A stretch of 64,000 bases of DNA from the NCBI GenBank assembly GCA_910574455.1, contig CAJSYZ010000009.1, positions 1,488,001-1,552,000 of the forward strand, written 5' to 3'. Below are positions 12,521-23,955 of the stretch, one piece after another; position 1 is the stretch's first letter; every line of letters begins with the position of its first letter. Source of the stretch: Trichaptum fuscoviolaceum. Lineage: Eukaryota; Basidiomycota; Agaricomycetes; Hymenochaetales; Trichaptaceae. The position numbers and the translations under genes were made by a program. The notes under the pieces are model-generated. The model saw only the letters and a program-made list of their open reading frames with translations. It searched no databases and was not told the DNA's origin.

Positions 12521-13378
12521 ATGCAACATCTCCTCGACTACCTGGGGGTTCCGCCAACGCCTCTTCTTCAACTTCGCAGTTATACACTCGGACCTCTTGT
12601 TCCTGAAGTATGTCTGACCACCGCGACGATGGAGAATGCCGTAGACGTCATCTATGCTTCCTTGCCGGATGCCCCGGAACGACGCTTCGTTGCCCTCGAC
12701 ATTGAATGGGCGAGTAACTCACCAGAGCTATATCGCGTGGACCTCATCCAACTCGCGGTTCAGCAACATGTGTTCCTCCTCCGGACTCATCTACTTAATG
12801 AACTTCCCGCGAGATTGACACAATTATTAGGTGATGAAGCTGTATGGAAAGTGTCAGCAGGAATCGCTGGTATGAGAGTCCCATTTCTTCTCTCATTATT
12901 TGGCATAACTGAACTAATTGGCAGGTGATGCAACTCGCATCAGGAATAAATTTGGCGTTCCCGTAACCTCCTGTGTCGATTTGACAGATTGGGCGCGCTT
13001 CGTTTACCCCGATTTCTGGCCAAGAACGCTAACTTGGCTCCAGCTGCTTCTGAACCCCCGTCTCTGGTTCAAGTTTCCGCAACCGTTTATAAAGCTGGAG
13101 GAGATGGCAGGCAGACTCCTGCAGGCAAACATTGAGAAGGATGCCACGGTCACGAGGAGCAATTGGGCCGAAGTTGAGCTGTCGGCTGCTCAAGTCCATT
13201 GTAAGTTATCCTTTTCAAGTTGTCACTCAGGCTGATCATCTTCTCACTTGCATCTGCTCTATTAGATGCGGCAATCGACGCGCACAGCACGTTTGCTGTT
13301 GCTTCCGTCTTGAATCAAGATGCCTTGGCCTTACCGGATGCAGAAATCCATCACTTCCCAATGCTCGATATTGAGTAG
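12521..13378 (+). CDS. DEDDy 3'-5' exonuclease domain protein (WRN-exonuclease-like)
   Basis: Predicted single-domain 3'-5' exonuclease of the RNase H-like DEDDy family. Three exons (12521-12869, 12925-13200, 13266-13378) joined by introns of 55 and 65 nt (GTATGA...GGCAG and GTAAGT...TTAG) give 245 residues. The motifs fall in order: Exo I ALDIEW (D60, E62), Exo II GDATRI (D118, spanning intron 1), Exo III YAAIDA (Y209 and D213, the YxxxD of the DEDDy class, created by splicing intron 2). All four acidic residues and the Tyr are present, so it could be active. No helicase domain follows. Substrate unknown; family members degrade DNA or RNA 3' ends. A start at the internal ATG of MENAVDV is also possible. 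Confidence 0.88.
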
Positions 13379-13639
13379 GCTGAGGCCCGTTTGAATAGTG
13401 CTAACGGTGTTATCTTGTTGAGTAAATTGTTGAGTGCATGCTCTTGTCTTCAAAAGTTGCCAGGAGCATCGTGATTGTATCTATTATTGAATTGCTTCTC
13501 GTTGAATGATCATTGTAGACTGAGGTTGTCAATGGTGTTTGCTGTCGCTTTCAAGATGTCATGAAGATGAAGGTAGCTTGAAATCTCAAAACAGAGGTTC
13601 AAGTTCACTTGAGTACAGTAGTGGTAGTAGTAGTAAATC

Positions 13640-13821
13640 TCACTTGAGTCTGACTTGCCACCTGATGTACAGCTTCCCTCCTTACGCACTGATTTTGTCC
13701 TGAAACGCCGTTTTAAGGCCATCAGGCAGCCAGGCAACACTTCAGGCAGGCATGACAACGCTTCAACCCATTTAAGGAAGCTCCAGGACGCGCCAGCCGC
13801 CGTTAGCAATCTCTGATGTAT
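13640..13821. repeat. diverged copy of repeat R1
   Basis: Shares the word order of R1 (CTGATGTAC, CCTGAAACGCC, AAGGCCATCAG, GGACGCGCCAG) but is more diverged. With the next copy it forms a degenerate tandem pair. Confidence 0.5.
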
Positions 13822-14020
13822 TACACTTGAGCACTGAAATCCTGACTTGCATTCTGATGCACTGAGAGACGGCTTGCATCCTGAAACACTCCTTATTTCA
13901 GTGAGATAAGGCAATCAGTGTATTTTCAGACGAAGTAGCGACCCTTCAGACAGGTGCCAGCCAAATCAGGACGCGTCAGGACGCGTCAGTCGCCGTAAGC
14001 AAAAGGAAGTTTCCCTGATG
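13822..14020. repeat. dispersed repeat R1, copy 2
   Basis: Related to 4665-4872. Its right end (TTTCCCTGATG) is exactly where similarity to 62148-64000 begins, so R1 marks the left breakpoint of the large duplication. Confidence 0.7.
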
Positions 14021-14339
14021 CGACTCATTTAGTACTAAAGTTTAAGTTCAAGTTACGTTTAAAGTACATACTATCCGAAACATGCCTCAAAACGTGTTTC
14101 ACGGTATAGTACCAACGACTCTAATGTTTCGCAGTCTGTTTTTGCGAATAATCAATACAGGATCCTGATGTATGTGGTGAATCTAAAGCTTCAGGCTGGA
14201 AGTTGCGCTAATGTCTGTGCTGTTGGCAGTATTGAGAGAGAGAGTGGAAAGCTATGATGGTTGTTCCACAAAGCAGAAGGAAGGTCTCGGGAGGCACAGT
14301 CATCCAGCCGATCAGCGTCTCCGCTTTGAAGGATCGACT

Positions 14340-14460
14340 ATGTACGATTAGATGGCTTCAGGTCTTAATTTGGCTCCGAAGTGAGACTTCTCCGAGACTT
14401 CAAGATACACAAACTAACTCATAAATAGGTGCCTGATCTGCGCAGATCACCATCACTGCG
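14340..14460 (+). promoter_or_regulatory. conserved promoter cassette of MGN-family copy A
   Basis: TATA-like ATAAATA (14421-14427), six bases, then the perfect 16-nt palindrome TGATCTGCGCAGATCA (14434-14449). The upstream GAAGTGAGACTTCTCCGAGA block is shared with the cassettes at 19180-19260, 61629-61710 (minus) and 62467-62587. Confidence 0.75.
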
Positions 14461-14560
14461 CACTCTCGATCGACAGCGTTCGACATCAATCTTTCGCAAC
14501 GCACTTCTTCATAACTTTTTATCCAACCTGCAGCTAGTTGAGAGAGCTCGTCACAACACC

Positions 14561-15103
14561 ATGCCGACTCCTCTCAGACGGTCAAAAACTTCATCTACGA
14601 AGGGAAATTGCTCCAGTGCCGCAAGCGACTTTCGTCCCTCCACAAACGGCAACGTTCACAATGCCACATCGACAAATTGCACCAATGTCGCAAGGTGCAT
14701 CTGTCACTTTGCCAACAAGAGCTCTCCACAAGGAAGTCATGTACCACATCTTATCCGACGTTCATGCAGCTACAGCGATCCGACGAGTTCTGCTCGTCAT
14801 GAAACTCCGCAGAATCTTCTCAGACGGTCATCGTTTCCAGCAATAGCAAAAAATAACCCCAGAGAACAGGAGCAAATGAAGAACGTGGAATTTCTTATGC
14901 GCCTCCGAGACCCGCAATATATAGCGGATCGTCAACGCACGCTAAACGAACAGTATTTGAAGTTGGTGGATAAGTCCCGCGACCTTTCGGGCAGACTGGT
15001 TTTCAAAGCTGACGGTGCATGTAAGCAAGAAAATCTGACGCCATTTCGTTCCATATTGATGTTTCTCCAGTGGATCACCGTACCGTCTTGGCCCCATGCT
15101 TAA
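14561..15103 (+). CDS. MGN-family small protein, copy A (shifted start, possibly decaying)
   Basis: Member of a local family with 19421-19991 and 61259-61498. The nucleotides equivalent to the family start ATG-GGA-AAT read AAG-GGA-AAT (14600). An ATG 13 codons upstream at 14561 (ACG in the other members) opens the same frame, so the protein would gain an N-terminal extension and lose its Gly2. The body is Ser/Thr-rich and ends in the family helix RDPQYIADRQRTLNEQYLKL. A donor GTAAG at 15020 and acceptor CCAG near 15071 match the family intron. The exon-2 frame resembling copy B (PMLKRAKAV) does not follow from the exon-1 frame, so the spliced product may be altered. Function unknown. Confidence 0.5.
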   Translation: MPTPLRRSKTSSTKGNCSSAASDFRPSTNGNVHNATSTNCTNVARCICHFANKSSPQGSHVPHLIRRSCSYSDPTSSARHETPQNLLRRSSFPAIAKNNPREQEQMKNVEFLMRLRDPQYIADRQRTLNEQYLKLVDKSRDLSGRLVFKADGACKQENLTPFRSILMFLQWITVPSWPHA

Positions 15104-15675
15104 GAGGGCAAAGGCCGTCAGAATACTCAAGCTGTAGTCTGTTTCTCCAATTTCCTTTGCAAATATATTATCCAATTCTTTTGCTTTTTGAAATTTAGAC
15201 ATGAATAATCGGGGCCACATAGTTTATCGCATTGCAACTAAGTTCTCTACTTGATTGCACTCATTATTCCTTGCATGATGCGGTTGGTACTAAGTAGCTT
15301 TAACCCTCGGGGTGCAGGTCTCCGTGACTTCAAATCCTCAATGTTACCCTCTGTTAATGTAATCAAAGTAATCACTTCGACTTCAGACCGTGCAAGCCTC
15401 AAGGCTCTTAGATACCCAAAGAATCAAGGGTTAGAGACAAAACTTCCCCCAATAAATAACTCTGTTAAAGTGTCCAATGGTGAACGCAGTTCACTGGAGT
15501 CCAAACTGTAGTTACATGTTCCAGACGCATACATGATCTAAGAAACCGTGACAGATGTCGCGTCCAGCGCTCCATCTGCATAAATACAGAGTCCCCCACC
15601 CGTGGGTAGTGTCGACGCAGGCAAGGACTGCATCCAACTGAGCCAAGTTCATGCGTCGTTCGCAGCACTAGACGT

Positions 15676-16890
15676 TCATCGACGCCGGGTTAGCAGATCT
15701 GCGAGTTTATTGACCCATATTCCTACCCGGCGCATCCCAGGAGAGCCACTTCCCGATGTTGTCCATGTCCCACAGCTGCCGTCACTGATCAACAAAGTTA
15801 CAGATGAAGACCTGTTGCATGCATTATCCTTCCTTCGCCTTTTGCTTGTAGCGTCTTCGATGCTGCCCCGGGAAAATGTCGCTGGATTGTCCAATTGCTT
15901 GAGCCGGTCAAGTGCAACGGAGCGGCCAGTCTCATGAGCGACCTTACACTCCTCCTCAGTCATGAATAATGTATGGATGCCTTTGAACTTCCAATAAAGA
16001 CACAACAGCTGCTCCGTGCGGCCACCAGTCGAAAAGATGTGATTGACAAATTGGAACGCCTGCTCCGAGAAGGGGTGTTGTTCGAATAGAGAGCGCGGGT
16101 CCCTCATGTATCGCAAATAGACTTCATCAGAGGGGACAGCTTTTCCCCAAGGGTCACACCAGAAAAGCAGGTTGACCAGAATGATTCCGAGTGCCCAAGT
16201 ATCCGCAACGCGCGAAGAGACACGTGGAGAGCCGTCAAAGCATTCAGGAGGCATGTAGCGGATAGTTCCGCAGGCTTGACTTGTGTACTCCTTATCAGTG
16301 GCCAAGCCGAAGTCAGAGATTTGCAATTGACATTCGCCAGCATTTGATATGTGAAGGAAGATGTTTTCTGGTTTGAGATCACGATGGAAGAGACCGACCA
16401 AGTGGAGTTTTGCGATCGTTTTGAGCAAGCCAACGTAGGCACACCAGATGAAACGTTTATCTTGCAATAAGTTTCGCGGGTTACTAGTGATAAGATGTCG
16501 GAGATCACCCTGTGGACGGTACTCCATGATCAGGTACACCAGACCATCTTCCTTGACTCTGTCACGGAGAGGGACGACGCCAACTTTCATGTCTCTCGTT
16601 GCACGCCTGTGGTGGTAGAACTCCCGGTCGTTCTTGCACTGCTGGGGGAGCGTGCGGTCGAGGAGAACCTTAACGGCGACCTTGTCAGGCCCCTTGCTGC
16701 CCGGGTCCTGGGTGTCGTCGGAGTTGGGAGGGGGTGAGAAATCAGAAGCGAGGAAGACAACACCGTGCGCGCCTGAGCCAAGGCGTTCCTCGAGCAAGTA
16801 ACGTCCGCGGGCAATATAACGATTGCGGAGGTAAACTTTTTCACCCTCAATGATATCGAAGTCACGGTTGATAGAAAACATTGGAGCCAT
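15676..16890 (-). CDS. Ser/Thr protein kinase (Ran1/Pat1-like fungal type)
   Basis: Predicted cytoplasmic protein kinase of 404 residues, one exon. The canonical core is present: glycine loop GSGAHGVV (38-45), VAVK lysine (K74), catalytic loop HRDLKPEN (169-176), DFG (193-195), and the activation-segment end MPPEC (213-217). The Ran1/Pat1 likeness is by general layout only. Past NHIFS (about 285) the sequence looks less kinase-like and may hold a small frame disturbance or retained intron. The last 60 or so residues are a divergent tail. The 3' end overlaps the long direct repeat, so its last part recurs at 63804-64000. Confidence 0.85.
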   Translation of the reverse strand: MAPMFSINRDFDIIEGEKVYLRNRYIARGRYLLEERLGSGAHGVVFLASDFSPPPNSDDTQDPGSKGPDKVAVKVLLDRTLPQQCKNDREFYHHRRATRDMKVGVVPLRDRVKEDGLVYLIMEYRPQGDLRHLITSNPRNLLQDKRFIWCAYVGLLKTIAKLHLVGLFHRDLKPENIFLHISNAGECQLQISDFGLATDKEYTSQACGTIRYMPPECFDGSPRVSSRVADTWALGIILVNLLFWCDPWGKAVPSDEVYLRYMRDPRSLFEQHPFSEQAFQFVNHIFSTGGRTEQLLCLYWKFKGIHTLFMTEEECKVAHETGRSVALDRLKQLDNPATFSRGSIEDATSKRRRKDNACNRSSSVTLLISDGSCGTWTTSGSGSPGMRRVGIWVNKLADLLTRRR

Positions 16891-16899
16891 ATTGTCTAG

Positions 16900-18840
16900 T
16901 AGAGGGGTGTCACTGTTGTCTTGTCGTTAGCAGGCCATTAGTCGAGGGGGAAGGGCGGAAGGGAGAAGGGGGAGGGTTAATGCTGGTTAGTGAGACAGAG
17001 ATGGCTGAAGGTCGTGACTGCCCAGCAACCGGCTTTTAGCATTCCCCTCTGAGTCAGCCACTTCTCTAATGGTTGAGCGTGTCACCAAGATGTTTAAGAC
17101 ACTGTGCTTCTGGCTGTTGCAGTCCAGTCCAAGGAGGCTAGCTCGGCGCCGTATCAGATACCCGCGCCTAATTGGCGAAGAGGATTAGCGTCTTTAATCC
17201 AAACTCTTTACGCCCTCTTTGACAATATCGCATAGTGTCAACACTATTCAACTGTAAACAAGCAATCGACAAGTCAGGTAAAGACAGAGCACGTGGGCGA
17301 CTAACCAAGCACGCTAACTTGAAGACAATTGACCAAGCAAAGGTCGACGGCAGCCCTTGGCTGTGTAAAGTAGGCGGCACTAGGCCTGCAGCGCTAGCGC
17401 ATTGAAATTCGAATATCTTTGTGATGAGCACAGCCCAGAGAACTTGATAACGCTCTTTTTGTTTATATTCAAGGGCATGGACGTCCTAGGCTTCAATACG
17501 CAGTTTGAGTACGACATCGCACGCAGAGGACGAGCCCGGAGTCCAACAAGACCATTGTGCGTGTCAAGATCTTCTGATACCATGTATACATTCAGCCGCA
17601 AGTGCATTTGTGCTCAGGCAGGCGGAGCTAGTCATCGTCGACGAAGCACCACCACCCTCTCCCTACCTCCTCCATCGTCTTCATGACCTCCACCAGCAAC
17701 GGCTATGAGGGCCCCGTTCGCTTACCCACACTGACACTCGCACAGCAACTCCGTGAAAGCACCCGCCCCTCGTCTCCAAAGCATGCGGCACTCGGCGAGG
17801 ACGCCTCGGGAGCTGCTGTTGCATCCATCTCTACTATATCATCTGCTGCTGGAGCGAGGGCGCCTCCAAAGGCACGCATGCTTCGCAGGATCAAACATGA
17901 GATGCCCATCCGGTAAGGCACGGGAGACAAAGTTGAGAGGTGACTCAATACGCTCCCATAAGGCCTAGCTCTTCATAGAACAAGATGGCAGGCCAAACGA
18001 AAGGATGCGGATTACTCACTCACCGGAGATGTCACTGACATAGAACTATTCATACACAGGAAGACTTAAGCCACGACAGTTCTCGGGCTCCATCAGTAGA
18101 GTGTGGTCAGCAGAGTGTCTTGAGCATGGCAATTGGACGAGGCACGACATCTGTGCGAGCTAGCGCGTCCGCGTACTGATGTCTGCTACGACCTGACGCA
18201 TCGAGGCATTCACCAGCGGGTTCTTGTATCTGTTCAGCATTCCTAGAATCTGGAGGTCAATCCCATGCCATTCGCTTGATATGCTTCGCAAGGTGAGAGA
18301 CACGCGTACACCGCACAATGATATAGCAAAGCACCGAGCCTGTTTCCGAATTCAACGTGGTGATCAGCTTTGCAAATGAGCATCAAGTACGCACCTGCGT
18401 TGACTTCATAAAGCCGCTGTACGGTTTCTCGAAACACTCCCTTAGACAAGGTTGTACACCTCCAGCGCCGTCACCTTGTTGCACTCAGCGATCATGTCGA
18501 AAAGCAACTCGGGGTCGTCGGTCGAGGACAGTCTTTGCGGTGTCTCGGATAGTCCCGAGACTTCAAGTTTTTGCGTGCCCTCTATTAGCAGCCTGAGCTT
18601 ATATACTTATCTTCGTTGACATTGTCCGACAAGTTGCTGACTCGAGCCGTAACATAGACACTGTCTAATATTTTTCGCTTTTCCATCAGCTATGGACCTT
18701 GATAGCAATCGTACTCTGAGGTGTCGTCTTTGAGGGAGCCTTTGGAATTTTGTTTGGTGTGCATCATGATTGTCGGGAACAAGTATGTTATCTTCCAATT
18801 TACCAGAGGTAGTACACATCACCGAAACGTCCGTACTAAT
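16900..18840. other. intergenic region with no recognised gene
   Basis: Small ORFs such as 17683-17916 (77 residues, Ser/Ala-rich) have no recognisable domain. A short stretch near 17620 reads AELVIVDEAPPPSP, superficially like a helicase Walker B, without supporting context. Confidence 0.4.
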
Positions 18841-19179
18841 CAGGTCTTAGTATCCGAAACATGTCTCAAAGCGTGTTTAATGGTTACCAACAGCGCAATT
18901 GTTGTGCAGTCTGTTTTGGTCTGTCAGAACAAACAACCAATATTATATCTGATGTACGTAATGAACTTGAACTGAAGCTTGAGTTTGAAGTTACTAACGT
19001 TTGCCAGTGTGATGTGGTAGTATAGAGTTGAGCAGGCTGTTATGGTTGTTCCGCACTACTATGCGACAGGACTGTCTCGGGAGTCAAAGTCACTCAAACG
19101 ATCGGAGTCTCCACTTTGAAGGGTAGAGAGTCGGAAGACACGACAGGAAGACGTGTCTCGGGAGGCAAAGTCATCTAGA

Positions 19180-19260
19180 TTGGTTCCGAAGTGAGGCTTC
19201 TCCGAGCCTTCAAGATGCACAAATTAACAGATAAATAGGTGCCTGATCTGCGCAGATCTC
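19180..19260 (+). promoter_or_regulatory. conserved promoter cassette of MGN-family copy B
   Basis: ATAAATA at 19231-19237 followed by the palindrome GATCTGCGCAGATC (19245-19258), 162 nt before the ATG. Similarity to copy A extends upstream to about 18848 (TATCCGAAACATG). Confidence 0.75.
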
Positions 19261-19420
19261 TCCATCAATCTGTTACACTCCGACGTCGATCAACACCTCT
19301 CGGCACCAATCTTTCGCAACACACTCCAACACCACTTTTCATCCAACACTCACACAACAGCAGCCAGTCGTGTCACAATACCACGCCGACAACTTCAAAC
19401 GGTCGTTGACTTCAACAACA

Positions 19421-19991
19421 ATGGGAAATAGCTTCAGTTCTGCACGCGTCAACCGTTCGTCTGCTAAGAAGCAGGCTCGGAAAGCCGCATTGACAAATTG
19501 CCCCAGTGCCGCAAGCGACATTCTTCACTCTGCCGACAATACTCTCCCACAACCGATTCATGCACCATATCGTATCGGACTTTCAGGATCACGAAGCTGT
19601 AGCCAGTTGCTCGATTCTGCCGACGACGCTGACCCGGTTTTCCTCGTACGGTCATCAACTTCAGAAACAATAGGACATTGCCTCAGCCAAGAGCAATTCT
19701 CGCGCGCGAATGCTATCTTGGGCCTCCAAGACGCGCGATATAGCGAGATCACCTGCCGCGTTTTACGCGAGAGGATAGACAAGATGAGGATCGCTCATCA
19801 AGCCGGCACATTGAAAAAAATAGATGGCGACTACACGTAAGAGCAAGAAAATCTGATGCCATCTCGTATATTGACTTTTCTTCAACAGATTACCAATTTA
19901 TCCTCTCGAGCCTATGAAGAGGAGACACGCCGTCATCATACGCATGGGTTCGGACATTGAATCACCATCCAATGAATACATATGTGAATAA
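19421..19991 (+). CDS. MGN-family small protein, copy B (putative N-myristoylated)
   Basis: Best-preserved member. Exons 19421-19836 and 19889-19991 with a 52-nt intron (GTAAGA...ACAG) give 172 residues. The N-terminus MGNSFSSA fits the eukaryotic N-myristoylation pattern (Gly2, Ser6), suggesting membrane attachment; this is inference. The middle is Ser/Ala-rich and low in hydrophobic residues. A helical segment QDARYSEITCRVLRERIDKM aligns with RDPQYIADRQRTL in copy A and RDTRYKKNRQQALEEYL in copy C. The second exon encodes a basic tail (PMKRRHAVIIR). I recognise no known family. Conserved promoter with diverging coding sequence suggests fast evolution under shared regulation. Confidence 0.6.
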
Positions 19992-20615
19992 ACACTTTAT
20001 ATTTTCTTCAATACAACATCTCCTCCAATCAACTGGATAATACTATTGGAAACATTGAAATACATATTTTAAAAAAATCTGTTGAGCCATAAGCAATCTG
20101 TTTATCCAATATGAAGCAGATAACTTGAAGGAATAGAAGTATCTAAAACAGCCTGAGGGTGAACACCGCCAGAAACCGCGTCAAGAGAAAACGCGAATCA
20201 TATAACCTTCAGTCAGTACACCACTTCGATTTTTCCTGTCAGTTTATTTGCTTCTCTTCTGATACAAGAACTATTGGAATTAAGACTGTAGAAGTTCTAT
20301 TCTGCAACGGTATAGATTTTACTCCGAGATAATGACCCGTTAATTTAAAATAAATCAACTAAAGATATGTGGTGGCTGATTTCTACTGTACTTTTGGTGC
20401 ATTCAAGCTCATAACTCCTCAACTTCGTCGAAGAGGAAAAAATTAAACTAGTTATACATAGTATGTATTACATGGCTATATACACCTGCAAGGTTTAAAA
20501 GGATCAAAATGAGTCTACGGAATGCTGTTGCAGAATGTACTAGGGAATGGTGGTGTTCAGAGGAACAGTGATACACTGTATTTCGGATCCTGAAATGGCC
20601 GGCCCTTTACTACTA
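19992..20615. other. AT-rich intergenic DNA
   Basis: No ORF of note. It ends at the 8-bp target duplication of the hAT-like element starting at 20624. Confidence 0.4.
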
Positions 20616-21104
20616 CTACATAGTAGGGCTCCGCAACCGTACCGTATTTTACGGTTTACGGTACGGTACGGTACGGGCCGTACACGTACCGTAAGGAGAA
20701 TTTTTAAGCTCAAATTACGGCCGTAAATCTACGGACCGTAACCGTATATGGGTTTCCAATTACGGCCGTATACGGTTACGGTACGGGGTTACCTAGAATA
20801 GTATGATTTTATGTAAAACTACTACGGTTTTCTATGAAAACATATTACCACATGCTATATATGCATGACAATAGTATCTATAAATAGTCTTTTCCATCAC
20901 AAATCACTTGCATTGATGTCGAAAAGTCACACCTACCCCAAGTTCGCACGCTTGCCCGTGACAACATGTTGTGACTCTTGCGAAGCACAGGCTGTGCAGA
21001 GGCCTTTTTAGGCATATGGAATCTATTATGATGTATAAGTTCATTTCTATAGCTACTTATGGATGTCATCTATAGATTTTACTAGATAAAATATGTACAG
21101 ATAG

Positions 21105-21571
21105 TGTTACGTTTTCTTACTATGTCAGCGGCCCCCATTACTCCGAACCCTTCGCCCTATTTGTTTCTATTCTTGTTCTGCTCAGTCATCCTCCGATGTA
21201 ACCCTCAACCCTCAGCCAATCCCGATGTTACACATGTACCCTTTGCCCTAACCCTTTGCCCATCGCTCTCACACTATTATTAGTAGCCTATCGTCTACTC
21301 TCTTATTGTTCTCTTCTTACTCATCTTCCGATTGACCCTTGCTCCGCAGCTACAGTATATAAACCCCTGTACTTAGCATGATCGAACTCTAAGTTCGATC
21401 TCCTTTGTCAAACCCCCCGTCTCTAGTCTCTGCTATACATCTGTTTCTCTCTACTCTACATCGTAGGCCTTTGTCCATACAACACCTAGTGTCGAGCCCT
21501 AGCTCCGCTATCACTGAGCAACTTAACGTTGCGTTCCCCAACTATACGAGACCGTAAGTTGAGACGTAACA
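21105..21571 (+). repeat. GyA 5' LTR
   Basis: Begins TGTTACGT and ends ACGTAACA (perfect 8-nt inverted ends). TATA box TATATAAA at 21356-21363. Predicted RNA start about 21391, where AAGTTCGATCT (21391-21401) is complementary to the primer site after the LTR. Confidence 0.95.
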
Positions 21572-21574
21572 ATT

Positions 21575-21585
21575 AGATCGAACTT
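21575..21585 (+). promoter_or_regulatory. GyA primer-binding site, predicted self-priming
   Basis: AGATCGAACTT, three bases after the LTR, is the exact reverse complement of the 11 nt at the predicted RNA 5' end (21391-21401). This matches the Tf1/sushi mechanism, in which the RNA 5' end folds back as minus-strand primer. No TGG-type tRNA primer site is visible here. Confidence 0.75.
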
Positions 21586-22205
21586 ATCTACCGTCGAAGA
21601 CATCTGTCTTTACGACTAAGGTGTTGAGCCATAGCTCCACTTACTACTAACCAGTGTAAACCCATCTAGTCCAGAAGAACATCCGCTCGAGGTAATCCCT
21701 TCAGTGTAGCAAGGTGCTCATCGATTGCAAGAGGGAGGCCAAGGAAAACTTCGAGAGTCGCGATCCGAAGATTAAGAAAACCGCTCCAGCTCATTGGTTG
21801 ATTAAACCCCGGACAGTAGCGTTACAAAGGAACCAACTTCTGTCATACCAAACGGGACCGTAGCTGTGCACACAGGAAGAGGACTCAGTACCTGCAAAGA
21901 AGGCATAAAGCTGCTAGCCTAGTCTTTGGGACGCCTATTGGACAACGAGCATAACTCGCAGACGTGCCGCTTGGTAATAGCGAAGGGAGACCGATCCAGA
22001 AATCGAAGGGAGACCGATCCAGAAATCGAAGAACAGTTCATCTGTTAACATTGAACAAAGCATCACAAACACTGCCCCACCGTCGATCATCTCATAACGT
22101 TATCGCTTGACGACCCTCAAGACTAAACAAAGGTCAAACAGAAAACCACTTCACTTTACGTCATAACATCTATCCATCACGGCACCCTCTATCCCACAAA
22201 ACGCT

Positions 22206-23086
22206 TTGCTCCTTACCCACACCGACACCAACCAACTCGACAACGCAGGAAGACACATATACCAAGTCCAATACTCCGTAGCCAACTGTTATCAATTCGA
22301 CACATACAGTTTCACCAAGTATTGTGACGATACAGTTTGGTCCATCACAAAAACTGCCAGTCTAATCGTCCAACCCGACTCTATCTTCTTCATCTACCAC
22401 ACCAACCCCAACGCATTCTTCTATCTAGAAGAGTTTCTCCCCGATCGAATCCGACTAGTCCATATCTGTGGAGACGATTGCCGACTTCTACGCATACACT
22501 ACACACTACCACAATCGTGGCGGACACCCTATCACTTCCAGCCCTTGACGATCCCATCTACTCAACCAGAGACCTCATCCGAAACCGATTCCTCGCCTTT
22601 GCCGAAGAGTTCGACGACATCCTAAACCAAATCAGAACTATACTTGACGACCGGTATTACAATTACACCCAAACAGTTGGATACCTGCAGTACTCACGCG
22701 ACAACCATCAACCTTGGATCTTCAAATACGGACTCCTCTGGAACCATACCCGATTATTCATCCCTCGAGAAACTCACCTACGCCGATTCTTCATAAACTA
22801 CATCCATTTTGACAATCACGGAGAACAACTTCATCGCACCGAAGCTGAAACTGTTCGATTTGTAAACCGACACTTCTGTTGGAATAGTATCAGCGAAGAC
22901 GTCAACCACTACATCTATCAGTGTAGTTGTCAACACCACCAACCCACTCCGCAAAACATAGTTCACAACTATCTTGCACCACCGATTGACCCCCCGGAAG
23001 ATTCACCCCACATTGCTAGTGTTACGGACTACACCCTTACAAACTACGATTCAGACAGTTACGGATATCAATCCGGAACCGATTAA
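22206..23086 (+). CDS. GyA copy 1 pre-gag ORF region (integrase zinc-finger-like)
   Basis: Two overlapping frames between leader and gag: 22206-22625, then 22337-23086. No ATG opens the first frame after the stop at 22164, so translation would need another start, splicing or frameshifting. The second frame carries GLLWNHTRLFIPRETHLRRF, then a His/His...Cys/Cys stretch (DNHGEQLHRTEAET, NRHFCW, DVNHYIYQCSCQ). That is the layout of the H2C2 zinc domain of Gypsy integrases, but with CxC instead of CxxC. The element's own integrase has a separate H2C2 region. The same ORF is present in copy 2, with the first part also in the minus-strand fragment at 58721. Role unknown. Confidence 0.55.
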
Positions 23087-23955
23087 TCACCACGGCGAAC
23101 AAAGGCAAACAGACGGCTCGAAACACAGCCTCATCTACTACAACAGGCAAAACCAACAAAGAAACCACTTCGAAAACTACTGAAGAACCAATACCTACAC
23201 AGACTACTGTTCCTCAGTATCCAGACGCTCCACCACCACACAATCGACTCTTCTTTGACACCGAAAAGAACTTCTTCTACTATAGGATTGGTAACAAAAC
23301 TTATCGTTCGTGGTCATACAATCAACTACTACAACGGTGGACCCCAATCGAAGCCAACTCTGCTGAAGAAGCTCGACAAAACTTCATCACTCATACCCCC
23401 AACTGGGAAGACCTTGCTCGTCGAAGTCTAGCAGGAGAGTTCAAACACATTCAACCCCCACTACCACCGTTCCCAACCACTCTTATCTTCAACGAAGAAA
23501 CACAATACTTTCATCTTCCCGACGCCAACGGAGAACCTACCGAAACCCCTTGGATCTACAACCCAACTGCTGATTCTTGGGTAGTAGCTCATACACTCGG
23601 CCCAGAACTACGAGAAATATACGAAGGTCACACTCCAAATTGGAAAGAGCTTAGAGAAGAGTACTACCGCCGACACCCCGATCTACTACCACAACCACCA
23701 CAAGAACCCCAACCAACTTCCACTTCTGACCCTCAACCCAGCAACTCCCATCGATCTCGTTCAAACTCGCCCACTCACGGATCTCTTGATCAAAACCTTT
23801 TCAGACGATCCTCCAGACGATCCTCTCAATCAGGCAGCTCCATTGCTCCAGAAACTCCTACTCCCTCACGTCAAGCATCCATACTTCCCCCTATCCCACC
23901 GAAACCATATCTCTCTTACACCCGCCCTCACATCGAACCTCTATCCATCAGTACT

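Larger units (their letters stand above)
14021..15872. repeat. long direct repeat, left copy (partner 62148-64000)
   Basis: Practically identical, same orientation, to 62148-64000, offset 48,127 then 48,128. I found only a C/T difference (14632 against 62759) and a one-base insertion (63641 region). The right copy is cut by the window end, so the true length is unknown. It contains one MGN-family gene and the 3' end of the kinase gene. Confidence 0.95.

Noticed and set aside
17600..17700. Possible helicase Walker B (LVIVDEAP)
   Set aside because: Only about 10 residues match, followed by proline runs, with no other helicase motif nearby.
21981..22030. Tandem GGGAGACCGATCCAGAAATC units considered as a CRISPR-like or regulatory array
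   Set aside because: Only two units, present in every GyA leader; a short duplication in the element.
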